DNA of 64,000 bases from Microtetraspora glauca (GTDB lineage Bacteria > Actinomycetota > Actinomycetes > Streptomycetales > Streptomycetaceae). Both the position numbers and the translations under genes were made by a program. Of the stretch, positions 32,928-41,746 are shown piece by piece (position 1 is the stretch's first letter; each line of letters begins with the position of its first letter). The notes below the pieces were generated by a model. The model was given only the letters and a program-made list of their open reading frames with translations, made no database searches and was not told where the DNA came from. Where the stretch lies: the NCBI GenBank assembly GCA_000721275.1, contig JOFO01000027.1:17797-81796 (forward strand), given 5' to 3'.

Positions 32928-33180
32928 ATCCCTGGAAGGCAAGGTCCTCCCAGAGCCAGGTGCGCCCGAGGCGGACGGCGGCGTCGTGGACGACGAGATG
33001 GTCTGGGTAGCGAGTGACGGCGGCGGGGGACGAGAAACTCGGCTCCAAGGTGGGCCGCCACGATCCGGCGCAGCTCCTCGGCGGCCTTGTCAAGCAGCTC
33101 AGGGTCGTAGGAGCGGTATGGGGCCTCGGCATCGTCCGCAGTTACGGCGTCAGCGCAACAATCCGCCTGACGCCTCTCGC
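32848..33180 (-). pseudogene. Broken small gene, frameshift near 33040
   Basis: On the minus strand DDAEAPYRSYDPELLDKAAEELRRIVAAHLGAEFL-type coding (about 33155-33040) is in one frame. The natural continuation AAVTRYPDHLVVHDAAVRLGRTWLWEDLAFQ lies in another frame down to about 32935. Both halves have Streptomyces codon bias, so a small single gene seems to have lost or gained a base. No start codon is clear and the family is not recognised. Confidence 0.45.
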
Positions 33181-33272
33181 TCCGGCGTCCATCTGGGTAC
33201 CGTGCTGGTGACGAACTCTGTACGGACGCCCGGCGATCTGCTCGGCGGTCCGGCGGTTGGGGAGGTGTCCTG

Positions 33273-34502
33273 ATGCTGGAGGAAGCCGAGGAGATCGGCC
33301 GGCGCGTCCGCAGGGCGAGGCTGCGTCTCGGGATGCCGCAGGCCGATCTGGCGACGGCCCTGGGGAAGTCGCAGGGCTGGGTGTCGAAGATGGAGCGGGG
33401 CCTGATCGAGCTGGACCGGGTCGGGCTGCTCAACCAGATCGCCGCTGAGCTGCACGTCCACCCGAACGACCTGATCGGGCGCCCCTACAGCAGCTCTCCG
33501 GAGGACAACCAGTGGCAGATCGCCGCGTCGTCGATCCTGCGGGAACTGCGCCGCTACGACCTCTCCCCGGTCTTCGACGGCACGCCGAGATCGGCCTCGC
33601 AGTTGTGGCGTGAGGTGACCCGTCTGCACCGGCTCCGCGACACCGCCTCCAATGTGGCGATCCTCCGCGTCCTTCCCGATCTGTTCCGTGAGGCGCGGGC
33701 CCTGGTCGAGGTGTCGGAGGGACACGAGCGGGAGGAGGCGTACGCCATCTACGCGGTGTGCTGCAAGTTCGCCCACACCGCCGCCCACTCCCTCGGCCAC
33801 CCCGAACTGGTGGCGATGGCGTGCGAGCGGGCCGCCTGGTCGGCCCGGCTGTCCGGGGACCCGGTGCTGCCGGCCGTCGCGGACTGGATGCGGGTCTGGG
33901 ACATGTGGGCGACGGCCGACTGGGCGGATGCGCTGACGCTCTCGGACAAGGCGATCGCCTCAGTGCAGCAGGCGTACGAACACGGTGAGCCGCTGGCCGT
34001 ACGGGCCTGGGGCACCCTCCAGCTCCGGGCCGCGGTCTCCGCCGCCCGCGCCGGCCGCGCAACCGAGGCGGAGGACCGGATCGGGTACGCAAAGGACGCC
34101 GCCGAACGGATGGACGCGTACGCGGGGGCACCGGTGTACGACCGGCACTCGCTGACGTTCTCCGCCGGGAACGTGCAGATCCACGCGATCAGCGTCGCCT
34201 TGGAAATGGGTGAGCAGGGCAAGGCGCTGGAGATCAATCGCCGTACGAGCCCTGAGTTGGTCGGTGCCCTGCCCAACTCCCGTCAGGGGCACCACCACAT
34301 GGACATCGCGCGCGCGTGGCTGTGGGACGGCAACCGGGACAAGGCCCTCGGCGAGCTGGAGACCGCCGAGCGGATCGCGCCCCAGCTCGTACGGAACCAC
34401 CCCATCGCCCGCGCCACGCTCCGCAGCATCGTCTACGCCGAACGGGCATCCACGCGAGAGAAGTTGCGGCGCATGTCCGATCGCTTCCACCTGGACGGAT
34501 AG
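33273..34502 (+). CDS. XRE-type HTH regulator with TPR-like C terminus
   Basis: A 409-residue regulator. The HTH is at residues 5-60 (GRRVRRARLRLGMPQADLATALGKSQGWVSKMERG). The rest is helical and repeat-like (about residues 100-400), as in Streptomyces XRE-TPR regulators that sense small molecules or peptides. A GGGGAGG site precedes the ATG. It lies 0.8 kb upstream of, and in line with, the MurA/dCTP-deaminase operon and is its most likely regulator. Confidence 0.85.
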   Translation: MLEEAEEIGRRVRRARLRLGMPQADLATALGKSQGWVSKMERGLIELDRVGLLNQIAAELHVHPNDLIGRPYSSSPEDNQWQIAASSILRELRRYDLSPVFDGTPRSASQLWREVTRLHRLRDTASNVAILRVLPDLFREARALVEVSEGHEREEAYAIYAVCCKFAHTAAHSLGHPELVAMACERAAWSARLSGDPVLPAVADWMRVWDMWATADWADALTLSDKAIASVQQAYEHGEPLAVRAWGTLQLRAAVSAARAGRATEAEDRIGYAKDAAERMDAYAGAPVYDRHSLTFSAGNVQIHAISVALEMGEQGKALEINRRTSPELVGALPNSRQGHHHMDIARAWLWDGNRDKALGELETAERIAPQLVRNHPIARATLRSIVYAERASTREKLRRMSDRFHLDG

Positions 34503-34558
34503 GGGTCGTATTCCTCCGGCTCATATTCGGGGTCCTGGGCGTCCCTAACTTCGAGGGC

Positions 34559-35005
34559 ATGACCGGACGAAGCCTCTCCCATCTCCCCGCTCAAGGAGCC
34601 GAGTTAGGTACGGCGGCTCCTTTTCTCCCCCAGCTCGGCGACCTCGCCGCCGACACGGCTCGCGAGGGCCGGGTCGGTGTCGTGGTCACCCTCCCCGGTG
34701 AGGGCTCCGCCACCACCTATCACCTGTGCCCGCCCGGCGGCGGACCCGCCTGGTCCGCGCCGGCGGACGGCACCACGCTGCGCCCGGTGCCGGCCCAGGC
34801 CACCCACACCACGCTGTTGCCCGGCCGTGACGCGGTCTACGACCCGCGCGCCCGCCAGGGATCGGTACCCGTGACGATCCACTTCGAGGACGGCTCGTCC
34901 TCCGAGGGGGCCCTCATCCTCACCTCGGCCGAGCTGGAACGGCTGTACGCGCAGACGTGCCGCCTCCTCGACCAGCACGAGAACGTACTCGGCGAGACCT
35001 CGTGA
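34559..35005 (+). CDS. Unknown 148-residue protein
   Basis: A soluble protein with no recognised family. GEGSATTYHLCPPGGGPAWSAP and PVTIHFEDGSSSEGALILTSAELERLYAQ suggest a small beta-rich domain followed by a helix. It overlaps the next small gene by 4 bp (GTGA). It lies between the HTH regulator and the enolpyruvyl transferase gene. Confidence 0.7.
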   Translation: MTGRSLSHLPAQGAELGTAAPFLPQLGDLAADTAREGRVGVVVTLPGEGSATTYHLCPPGGGPAWSAPADGTTLRPVPAQATHTTLLPGRDAVYDPRARQGSVPVTIHFEDGSSSEGALILTSAELERLYAQTCRLLDQHENVLGETS

Positions 35006-35217
35006 ACAGGGCCCGTCACCGCGTCGGCCGCCCCGCGCCCTTCCTGGGGTCGGACCGCAGCTGCCGGAACGCCCTGGCGTTCCTCGCCATCGCCGGCCTG
35101 GCCGGGCCCGCCTGGGCATTGCGTGCACAGACCGGCCAGCTCCTCGACGCCACGGGCCACCGAGTGGCCGTGGCTGTGCCGGACATCGACCTTCCCCTGC
35201 TCGCCACCGGCCGCTGA
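35002..35217 (+). CDS. Unknown small protein
   Basis: A 71-residue protein beginning at a GTG that overlaps the previous stop. A hydrophobic stretch NALAFLAIAGLAGPAWAL lies near residue 24. It may be a short membrane or secreted protein. No family is recognised; coupling to the previous gene supports expression. Confidence 0.55.
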   Translation: MNRARHRVGRPAPFLGSDRSCRNALAFLAIAGLAGPAWALRAQTGQLLDATGHRVAVAVPDIDLPLLATGR

Positions 35218-35339
35218 ACGGTCCTCCGCCGAGGAGACCCGGAGCCCTCCCCGCACCGCTCCCGTACCACTCGGCGAAGGGCGACCGTACCGCCCTCGGA
35301 ACTCCACCCTCCCTGACCACCTGCGCCCAGGAGGTTCTG

Positions 35340-36656
35340 ATGAATCTTGTCCACGTCCGCACGAGAGACGTCGACGCCGTCACCGTCCGTCCCGGCCGCC
35401 CGCTCGCCGGAACGGTCCGGGTGGACGGCTCGAAGAACGCGGCTCTGCCGCTGCTGGCCACCGCCGCGTCCCTGGGGCGTGCTGTCCACCTGTCCGGTGT
35501 CCCGGCCAGCGCCGACGTGCAGAGGATGCTCGGCCTGCTGGAGCAGGCCGGCTACCACGTCGCCCATCCGGTCGCTGAGCCGGGAGCCGTCGTCATCGCG
35601 CCCGAGAAACAGCCCTCCAAGGCGCCAGACCAGTCCGACGCAGCCCGGATCCGGGCCTCCTACTACCTGGTGGCCCCGCTGCTGGCCGCCTACGGGCAGG
35701 CGGCCCTTCCCTGGCCCGGCGGCTGCCAGATCGGCGACCGCGGGATGGAGCTGCACTTCACCGTCTACGAGGCGTTCGGCGACACCGTCCTGCTCGATGA
35801 CACCGGATACCGCGTCCTAGCCGCCGACCAGACCCGCGACAAGGTCGTTCTGGCGCTGCCCTTCCGCTCGCGGGGAGCGAGTATCGCCGCGATCTGCCGG
35901 GCGGTCGTGGCCGGCTGCCGCCTGGAACTGGGCAATCCCAACCTGTCCCCGGAGACCACGGGTGTGCTCGCCGCCTTACGGTCCGCCGGATGGGCAGCCC
36001 ACACCGACAGCGCCAAGATCACGCTGGCCCCGCCACCGGGCGTCCCGGCCGGGTCCGTCGCCTGGACTGTTCCCGGTGACAAGATCGAAGCGGGCACGCT
36101 GGTCTGCGCAATCGCCGCCACCGGCGGAGAAGGCCGTGTCGAAGGCATCGACGGGCCGCATCTCAAAGTGCTGGCCGACCTGCTGGACCGGGCCGGGATC
36201 CCTTCGACCCTCACCCCTGACGCCATCACCATCCACCGGCCCCGGGCCGTGAGCGGGCGGCCGCTGCGGGCGATCGCCTCGCTGACCCCGGACGGCTTGG
36301 ACGCCGACTTCGAGCCCGCGCTGATGGCCCTGGCCCTCACCCTGCCCGGCACCCACCTGTTCGCCGACGACATCAACCCCGGCCGCCACGGCAACCTCCT
36401 CCCCCAGCTCACCCGACTCGGCGCGGTGATCGAGGAACTCTCGCCCACCCGCTGCCGCCTGGCCGGCCCCCAGCGCCTGAACGGCGCCTCGGTGAGGGCC
36501 ACCGACATCCGCACCGGCTCCGCCCTCCTGATCGCCGGCCTCGGCGCCCGGGGCGCCACCACCGTCAGCGGCCTCGACCAGCTGCGGCGCGGCCACGCCG
36601 ACCTGCCCGCCAAGCTCCGTGCTCTCGGCGCCGACCTCACCGATGTGCCGCGATGA
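35340..36656 (+). CDS. MurA-like enolpyruvyl transferase
   Basis: A 438-residue enolpyruvyl transferase closer to MurA than to EPSP synthase. SKNAALPLL (Lys32-Asn33), RIRASYYLVAPLL, the mobile-loop PGGCQIGDRG with catalytic Cys129, DADFEPALM with the base Asp, and the end block RRGHADLPAKLRALGA are kept. AGGAGG precedes the ATG. It leads a five-gene overlapping operon of nucleotide enzymes and a glycosyltransferase, not peptidoglycan genes. MurA-like enzymes also enolpyruvylate UMP in nikkomycin/polyoxin biosynthesis, a good precedent for a nucleotide substrate here. Confidence 0.85.
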   Translation: MNLVHVRTRDVDAVTVRPGRPLAGTVRVDGSKNAALPLLATAASLGRAVHLSGVPASADVQRMLGLLEQAGYHVAHPVAEPGAVVIAPEKQPSKAPDQSDAARIRASYYLVAPLLAAYGQAALPWPGGCQIGDRGMELHFTVYEAFGDTVLLDDTGYRVLAADQTRDKVVLALPFRSRGASIAAICRAVVAGCRLELGNPNLSPETTGVLAALRSAGWAAHTDSAKITLAPPPGVPAGSVAWTVPGDKIEAGTLVCAIAATGGEGRVEGIDGPHLKVLADLLDRAGIPSTLTPDAITIHRPRAVSGRPLRAIASLTPDGLDADFEPALMALALTLPGTHLFADDINPGRHGNLLPQLTRLGAVIEELSPTRCRLAGPQRLNGASVRATDIRTGSALLIAGLGARGATTVSGLDQLRRGHADLPAKLRALGADLTDVPR

Positions 36657-37879
36657 GCAGGACGTACGGCCAGATCGTGGCCACCACCGACCTGCACTCC
36701 GCCCTCGACCAGGCCCACCGGCTCCTGCCGCACCTGCACGCCCTCAAGGAGACCTCGCTCATCGCCGACTGCGGCGACTTCTTCGAAGGCACCGGCTACT
36801 ACCGGCTGGGCAAAGGCGCCATCGAACGGGAGATCCTCACGACGTTGTACGACGTGCTGGCCCCCGGCAACCACGGCTGGCCCCACTACTTCGAGCCCGG
36901 CCTGCGCGAGATGACGGTCTGCTCCAACGCCGTCGAAGCCGCCACCGGACGACCGCTGTTCGACCGTCTTCGCGTCGTCGACGTGCACGGTCGCCGGGTT
37001 GCCGTCACCGCGGTCATCGGCGTCAGCGCGTTCCACACCATCCCCGCGGACCAGCGAGCGGGACACCGCGTCACCGACCCCTCCACCGCGCTGCGCGAGC
37101 TGATGCTGGAACACCACCATCACGTGGATTCGTGGATCGTGCTGTCCCACTCCGGCTTCGACGAGGACCTCAAGCTCGCCGGCGCCTGCCCGTTCGTGGA
37201 CGTCATCTTCGCCGGCCACTGCCACAGCGACACCTACGGTCCCGCGCACGTCGGCGACACCCTCGTGGTCAAGGGCGGTGAGCTGGCCGCCGGATACGCC
37301 GCCGCCGAACCCATCGGCTCCGGCTGGGCCGCCCGTACCGCCTTCTTCCCCGCACCGGCGACGGTCCCAGACGAGCTCGCCGTCCTGGACGAGAAGATCG
37401 CCTCCACCTGCCGGATGCTCGCCAGGCCCTTGGGCACCGTCAGCGCGCCCTACCGTGACGCCGTCCTCGACCGCCACCGGCTCCTCCAGGACGTCGCCTT
37501 CCGGCTCCACACCGGCCTCGGTGCCGACGCCGTCATCCTCAACGACACCGCCCTACGGCCCATCCACCTCGGCGACGTCCTGACGCTCGGAGACCTCCTG
37601 GCCATCGAGCCGTTCGACAACCAGCTCGTCCACGCCGTCCTCCCCGACGGGTACGCGGCCTCCCCGGACAACTTGCTCAGCCACCTGACCGAGCAGACCG
37701 GCCCCCTGGCCGTCGCGCCCCGGCCGCTGCCGCAGGGCATCCGATCCGTCCTGACGACCGACTACCTCGCCGACACCCACCTCGGCGGACGCACCCACCA
37801 GGCCGGCCTCCGGCTCGGCGATGCCGTCCGCCGCACCCTCGCCACCCCGCTGCCCGACCAGGAGGAAGGCGCACGATGA
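36653..37879 (+). CDS. 5'-nucleotidase-like metallophosphatase
   Basis: A 408-residue calcineurin-fold phosphatase. Metal motifs in order are TTDLHS, DCGDFFEGTG, PGNHGW, VLSHSGFDED and FAGHCHSDTYG. The C-terminal half (about residues 240-400) resembles the substrate domain of 5'-nucleotidases (ADAVILNDTALRP, GDLLAIEPFDNQLV). There is no signal peptide, so it acts in the cytoplasm, probably removing phosphate from a nucleotide intermediate. It overlaps both neighbours by 4 bp. Confidence 0.85.
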   Translation: MSRTYGQIVATTDLHSALDQAHRLLPHLHALKETSLIADCGDFFEGTGYYRLGKGAIEREILTTLYDVLAPGNHGWPHYFEPGLREMTVCSNAVEAATGRPLFDRLRVVDVHGRRVAVTAVIGVSAFHTIPADQRAGHRVTDPSTALRELMLEHHHHVDSWIVLSHSGFDEDLKLAGACPFVDVIFAGHCHSDTYGPAHVGDTLVVKGGELAAGYAAAEPIGSGWAARTAFFPAPATVPDELAVLDEKIASTCRMLARPLGTVSAPYRDAVLDRHRLLQDVAFRLHTGLGADAVILNDTALRPIHLGDVLTLGDLLAIEPFDNQLVHAVLPDGYAASPDNLLSHLTEQTGPLAVAPRPLPQGIRSVLTTDYLADTHLGGRTHQAGLRLGDAVRRTLATPLPDQEEGAR

Positions 37880-38415
37880 TCCTCACCGGCCCCGAGATCA
37901 CCACCGCCGCTCATGACGGCCGCCTGACGATCAGCCCGTTCGAACCCGGGCAGGTCAACCCCAACAGCTACAACGTCCGCCTCGGCCCCACCCTGCTGAC
38001 CTACACGACCGCCGTCATCGACGCCTACCAGCCCAACCCGACCGCCACGGTCGAGATCGGCGAGGACGGGTACGTCCTCCAGCCCGACGAGCTCTACCTC
38101 GGCCACACCCTCGAACAGGTCGGCTCCGACACCTTCGTCCCTCTGCTGTTCGGCCGTTCCTCCGTCGGCCGGCTCGGCCTGTTCGTCGAGATCACCGCCC
38201 CCATCGGCGACATCGGCTTCCACGGCCAGTGGACCCTGATGCTCTCCCCGATCCGGCCCCTGCGCGTGTACGCGGGCATGAAGATCGGGCAGATCATGTT
38301 CTTCGTCTCCACCGGAGACATCGACCTGTACGCGGGCAAGTACCAGGCCGCCGACGGCCCCCAGCCCTCCCGCTACTGGCGGGACCTCGCCCGCGTCGGG
38401 ACGGTCGCCTCGTGA
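37876..38415 (+). CDS. dCTP-deaminase/dUTPase-family protein 1, catalytic Glu replaced
   Basis: A 179-residue trimer-type deaminase-fold protein. GRSSVGRLGLFVEITAPIG keeps the Arg-Ser-Ser and second Arg (E. coli Dcd Arg110, Ser111, Arg115). The following strand reads WTLMLSP, with Met in place of the catalytic Glu138. A standard dCTP deaminase reaction is therefore doubtful. The next gene is a paralogue with the opposite pattern. Both are inside a tight operon, so a hetero-oligomer or a changed reaction on a nucleotide is likely. Confidence 0.82.
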   Translation: MILTGPEITTAAHDGRLTISPFEPGQVNPNSYNVRLGPTLLTYTTAVIDAYQPNPTATVEIGEDGYVLQPDELYLGHTLEQVGSDTFVPLLFGRSSVGRLGLFVEITAPIGDIGFHGQWTLMLSPIRPLRVYAGMKIGQIMFFVSTGDIDLYAGKYQAADGPQPSRYWRDLARVGTVAS

Positions 38416-38948
38416 TCCTCACCGGCCCCGCGATCAGAGCAGCCGTCCACGCCGGCGAGATCACCATCGACCCGTACGACCCCGCCCGCGTCTCCCCGAA
38501 CGCCTACGACTGGCGCCTCGGCGACACACTCCGCGTCTGCGCCGGCGACCTCGACGCCGCCACCCCCACTGCCTACACCGAGCAGACGATCCCCAGGACC
38601 GGGCTGGTCCTCCAGCCCGGGCTGCTCTACCTCGGCGTCACCCACGAGCGCACCGGCTCGGAGGCGTACGCGCAGATGCTCAACGGCGACCGTACCATCG
38701 GATCCCTCGGCATCTGGGTCCACGTCTCCGCACCGCTCGGACACCAGGGCCATGCGATCCGCTGGACGTTGGAGATCCGGGCCGCCCGGCCTGTCCGCGT
38801 CTATCGGGGCATGACGTTCGGCAAGCTGGTCTTCCTGACCGCCCAGGGCACACCGGCCAGCTACCAGCAGCAGCTGGCGAAGTACGCCGCCACCGAGGGC
38901 ATCGACATCTCCCGCCTCTACGAGGAGATCGCCGGAGGCAGCCGATGA
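38412..38948 (+). CDS. dCTP-deaminase/dUTPase-family protein 2, catalytic Arg/Ser replaced
   Basis: A 178-residue paralogue of the previous gene starting at an overlapping GTGA. It opens with the same ILTGPxI block. Its motif region reads NGDRTIGSLGIWVHVSAP, so the catalytic Ser111 and Arg115 positions are changed, while WTLEI keeps the Glu. It thus complements the residues missing from protein 1. It may be the partner in a shared interface site. Confidence 0.8.
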   Translation: MILTGPAIRAAVHAGEITIDPYDPARVSPNAYDWRLGDTLRVCAGDLDAATPTAYTEQTIPRTGLVLQPGLLYLGVTHERTGSEAYAQMLNGDRTIGSLGIWVHVSAPLGHQGHAIRWTLEIRAARPVRVYRGMTFGKLVFLTAQGTPASYQQQLAKYAATEGIDISRLYEEIAGGSR

Positions 38949-40066
38949 GCTCCCTCGGCAGACCCGCCCTGGGTCCATTGGCCGCCACCTTCCTGGACCT
39001 TCCCGTCGGCAGTCCCGGCGGCAGCGTCGAACTTTTCCTCGACCTCTACACCGGCGAGAAGCCCCTCATCCCCGCAAGGGCCTTCATGCTCACCCCTACC
39101 GGGCCCCGCCCCCGGACCCCGCCCGGCCTCGACCTGCTCAGCGTGGCCGGCAAGTGCCTGGAGGGGCCAGCCTTCAGCCGGTACGTCGCCCAGCTGCGCA
39201 GAGCCCTGACGGCCGCGCTCGACCCCTCCGGGATCGACGTCCTCCACCTGCACCACCTCGCCTTCGGCGCCACTCCCGCCCTGATGAGGGCCCTGCCCAC
39301 GCGCCCCCGCATCGCCCTGGTCCACGGCACCGACCTGATCTTCGCCGAAGCCCACAGCGACCAGCTCCAGGTCTTGCGGGCGACCGCCCGGGCCTCCGAC
39401 GCCATCGTCGTCCCCACCGGAGCCATGGCCGACCACCTCCTCAAACTCGCCCCGCAGACCGACCGCCGCAAAATCACCCACATCCCCTGGGGCATCCCCG
39501 ACCACCTCCTCACCCACCCGCCCAGTCGCACCGCCCGCACGTCCAAGAGCCACCTCCGCCTGCTGTACGCGGGCCGACTGACCACCGAGAAGGGCGTCGA
39601 GACCCTGATCAGGAGCGTGGCCCTGCTCCAAGGTGTCGAGCTGTCGATCGCCGCCCCCAGCGCCCAGTTCCGCGCGCTGGCACCACGGCTGAAACGGGCC
39701 AGAATGAGGGCCCGCTACCTCGGCTGGCTCCGCCGTCCCCAGCTGTGGAAGACGTTCGCCGAGCACGACGTGCTCGTGATGCCCTCCACGACCCTGGAGG
39801 CCATGGGCCTGGTCGCCCTCGAAGCCCAAGCCTGCGGCCTCCCCGTCCTCTACCAGCCCGTCCCCGGCCTCAGCGAAGCCCTCGCCCGCTCCGGTATGGC
39901 GACCGACTTCACCCAACCCTCCACTCTCACCCGGGATCTGGACCGCCTACGAACCGAACCTGGTCTCCTCCCGACTCTCAGGCAGGCCGGGTACGCCAAC
40001 GCCGCCCGGTACCCCCTGTCGAAGACCGCCCGAGAACTGGCCGGCCTCGGCCACCAGCTCACCTGA
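38945..40066 (+). CDS. GT4-type glycosyltransferase
   Basis: A 373-residue GT-B enzyme. VLHLHHLAFGATPALMRAL and LVHGTDLIFAE are in the acceptor domain. The donor domain shows RLLYAGRLTTEKGVETLIRSV, then HDVLVMPSTTLEAMGLVALEAQACGLPV, the E-x7-E nucleotide-sugar motif of family GT4. Its ATG overlaps the previous stop and a terminator follows, making it the last gene of the operon. It probably attaches a sugar to the nucleotide-derived product. Confidence 0.88.
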   Translation: MSSLGRPALGPLAATFLDLPVGSPGGSVELFLDLYTGEKPLIPARAFMLTPTGPRPRTPPGLDLLSVAGKCLEGPAFSRYVAQLRRALTAALDPSGIDVLHLHHLAFGATPALMRALPTRPRIALVHGTDLIFAEAHSDQLQVLRATARASDAIVVPTGAMADHLLKLAPQTDRRKITHIPWGIPDHLLTHPPSRTARTSKSHLRLLYAGRLTTEKGVETLIRSVALLQGVELSIAAPSAQFRALAPRLKRARMRARYLGWLRRPQLWKTFAEHDVLVMPSTTLEAMGLVALEAQACGLPVLYQPVPGLSEALARSGMATDFTQPSTLTRDLDRLRTEPGLLPTLRQAGYANAARYPLSKTARELAGLGHQLT

Positions 40067-40074
40067 GAACCAGC

Positions 40075-40123
40075 CGGGCCGGGCAACGCCCCCGCGATCA
40101 GCGGCACGCCGTTGCCCGGCCCG
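40075..40123 (+). terminator. Terminator of the enolpyruvyl transferase operon
   Basis: Inverted arms CGGGCCGGGCAACG / CGTTGCCCGGCCCG of 14 bp with a 21-nt loop start 9 bp after the glycosyltransferase stop. Confidence 0.7.
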
Positions 40124-40177
40124 ACCGGCCCACCTCACTACGCTGGCCGCTGGGATGCCCACACGAAGAGGGAGACC

Positions 40178-41221
40178 ATGCCGTACCGCACCGAGCACAT
40201 CGAGCACCTGCTGAGCGAAGGCGTCCGCGACAAGGTCTACCCGGGTGCGGTGTGGGCCGTCGGCGACTCCGCCGGCGTACGGGCGACGGGCACCACCGGC
40301 GTCCTCGATCCCGACGAGCAGAACGTGAGGATGCGGCCGGACACCGTCTTCGACGCCGCCAGCCTCACCAAGATCCTCGCGGTCTGGGCGTCCATCGGAG
40401 CCCTGTGGGAGGACGGCGTCCTCGACCTCGACGCCCCGCTCGGCACCTTCTGGGACGAGGTCACCGGCCACCCCCTCGGCACCGTGACTGCGCGGCAGCT
40501 CCTGACCCACACCGCCGGCCTCCCTCTCCGGGCCCAGCTGAAGAACCTCTACGGCACCGACGCCGCCGCCATCCGCCGCGGAGTCCTGCACGAGGCCCTC
40601 AACCGGCCGCCCGGTGAAGCCGTCGAGTACACCGACCGGGCCGCCCTCGTCCTCGGCTACCTCGCCGAACACCTCTCCGGCCGGCCCCTCGACCAGCTCT
40701 GCGAGACGCGGACCTGGCGCCCGCTGGGAATGAACACCACCCGCTTCGGCCCGCTGCCCGCCGGCATCGCCTCCCGCTGCGCCCCCACCGAGCTCGACCA
40801 GGACACCGGCACCCACCTCAAGGGCACCGCCCACGACTTCTCCGCCCGACTCCTCGGCGGGGTGTGCGGCATCGCCGGCACCTTCACCGTTCTCGATGAT
40901 CTGGCCGTCTTCCTGCGCTACATGCTCGCCCCCACCACAGCCCCCGCCCCGGCCGGCTTCGGAGCCGAGTGGAGCGCCCACTCCCTCACCGTGCAGACCG
41001 GCGGCCTCCAGCCGGAACGCGGCCTGTTCTGGCACCCGGCCCCCGGCACCACCGACGAGCACGACGTCTGGGTCCACTACGGCTTCACCGGCACCGGCAT
41101 GTGGATCTCCCCCGCCCGGGACCGCTGGGCCGTACTCCTCACCAACAAGCTCTACTACACCCGCGACCGCCAACCGCTGACCGACGTTCGCAACACCTTC
41201 CGCCAGGAGGCATTCGCCTGA
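40178..41221 (+). CDS. Beta-lactamase-fold serine hydrolase
   Basis: A 347-residue class C beta-lactamase/esterase-family protein. The nucleophile motif is SLTK in FDAASLTKILAVW near residue 60; YTDRAALVLGYL supplies the Tyr motif. There is no signal peptide, so it is cytoplasmic. GAGGGAGA precedes the ATG at 40178. The terminator before it separates it from the operon, though a linked role, such as product hydrolysis, cannot be excluded. Confidence 0.85.
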   Translation: MPYRTEHIEHLLSEGVRDKVYPGAVWAVGDSAGVRATGTTGVLDPDEQNVRMRPDTVFDAASLTKILAVWASIGALWEDGVLDLDAPLGTFWDEVTGHPLGTVTARQLLTHTAGLPLRAQLKNLYGTDAAAIRRGVLHEALNRPPGEAVEYTDRAALVLGYLAEHLSGRPLDQLCETRTWRPLGMNTTRFGPLPAGIASRCAPTELDQDTGTHLKGTAHDFSARLLGGVCGIAGTFTVLDDLAVFLRYMLAPTTAPAPAGFGAEWSAHSLTVQTGGLQPERGLFWHPAPGTTDEHDVWVHYGFTGTGMWISPARDRWAVLLTNKLYYTRDRQPLTDVRNTFRQEAFA

Positions 41222-41309
41222 TCTCTCCCTGCGGCCCAGAACAGACCGCGCATATCAGTGACCGCCATCGGCAAGCAGGCCGCCGCACCCGGCGACTCCT
41301 GGGCCGCCC

Positions 41310-41576
41310 ACGACTATCGACCGTTGGGCCCACGAATCCGACATGTTGCTCGGCGACCTCGACGCCGCCGAGGGACACCTCGCCCTCGACCGCCGCCGCA
41401 CCCGCGCCACCATCCTCGCCGGCCTCCGTCTCCGCCAAGGAGACATCAACGGCGCCATGGCCACCTGGCGCGACTTTTTCGACTGCGCCGACGGCATCCG
41501 CTCGGTCGAGGCCCAGGCCGCCCTCCAGGACATGCGCGTCCGGCTACGCCGGTACGACGGAGTTCCGGAGGCCTAG
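41310..41576 (+). pseudogene. C-terminal remnant of an XRE-TPR regulator
   Basis: About 88 residues ending at 41576 read TTIDRWAHESDMLLGDLDAAEGHLA, then LAGLRLRQGDINGAMATWRDFFDCADGIRSVEAQ. This matches the tail of the Streptomyces HTH-TPR regulator family, but there is no HTH part and no ribosome site. A 77-residue start at ATG 41343 is possible. It is most simply a truncated relic, perhaps of a second regulator for this locus. Confidence 0.55.
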
Positions 41577-41746
41577 GAGCTCAGAGAGAGGGATCCGCAC
41601 TTCGGAATGAACAGGCTCGGTAGCTCCAGCACCGCCCTCAGGGCAGCTCCTCGATCCCCGCTGCCCCGCCTGCAACTCGGAGGACAGCTGTCCGACTTGA
41701 CCTGTATCGTCATCCGATCGATCAGCAGGTCGAGGAAGGGGGAGGC

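Noticed and set aside
35340..36656. Housekeeping MurA
   Set aside because: The operon contains nucleotide enzymes and a glycosyltransferase, and core murA has a different neighbourhood in Streptomyces; sequence alone does not fully exclude a MurA activity.
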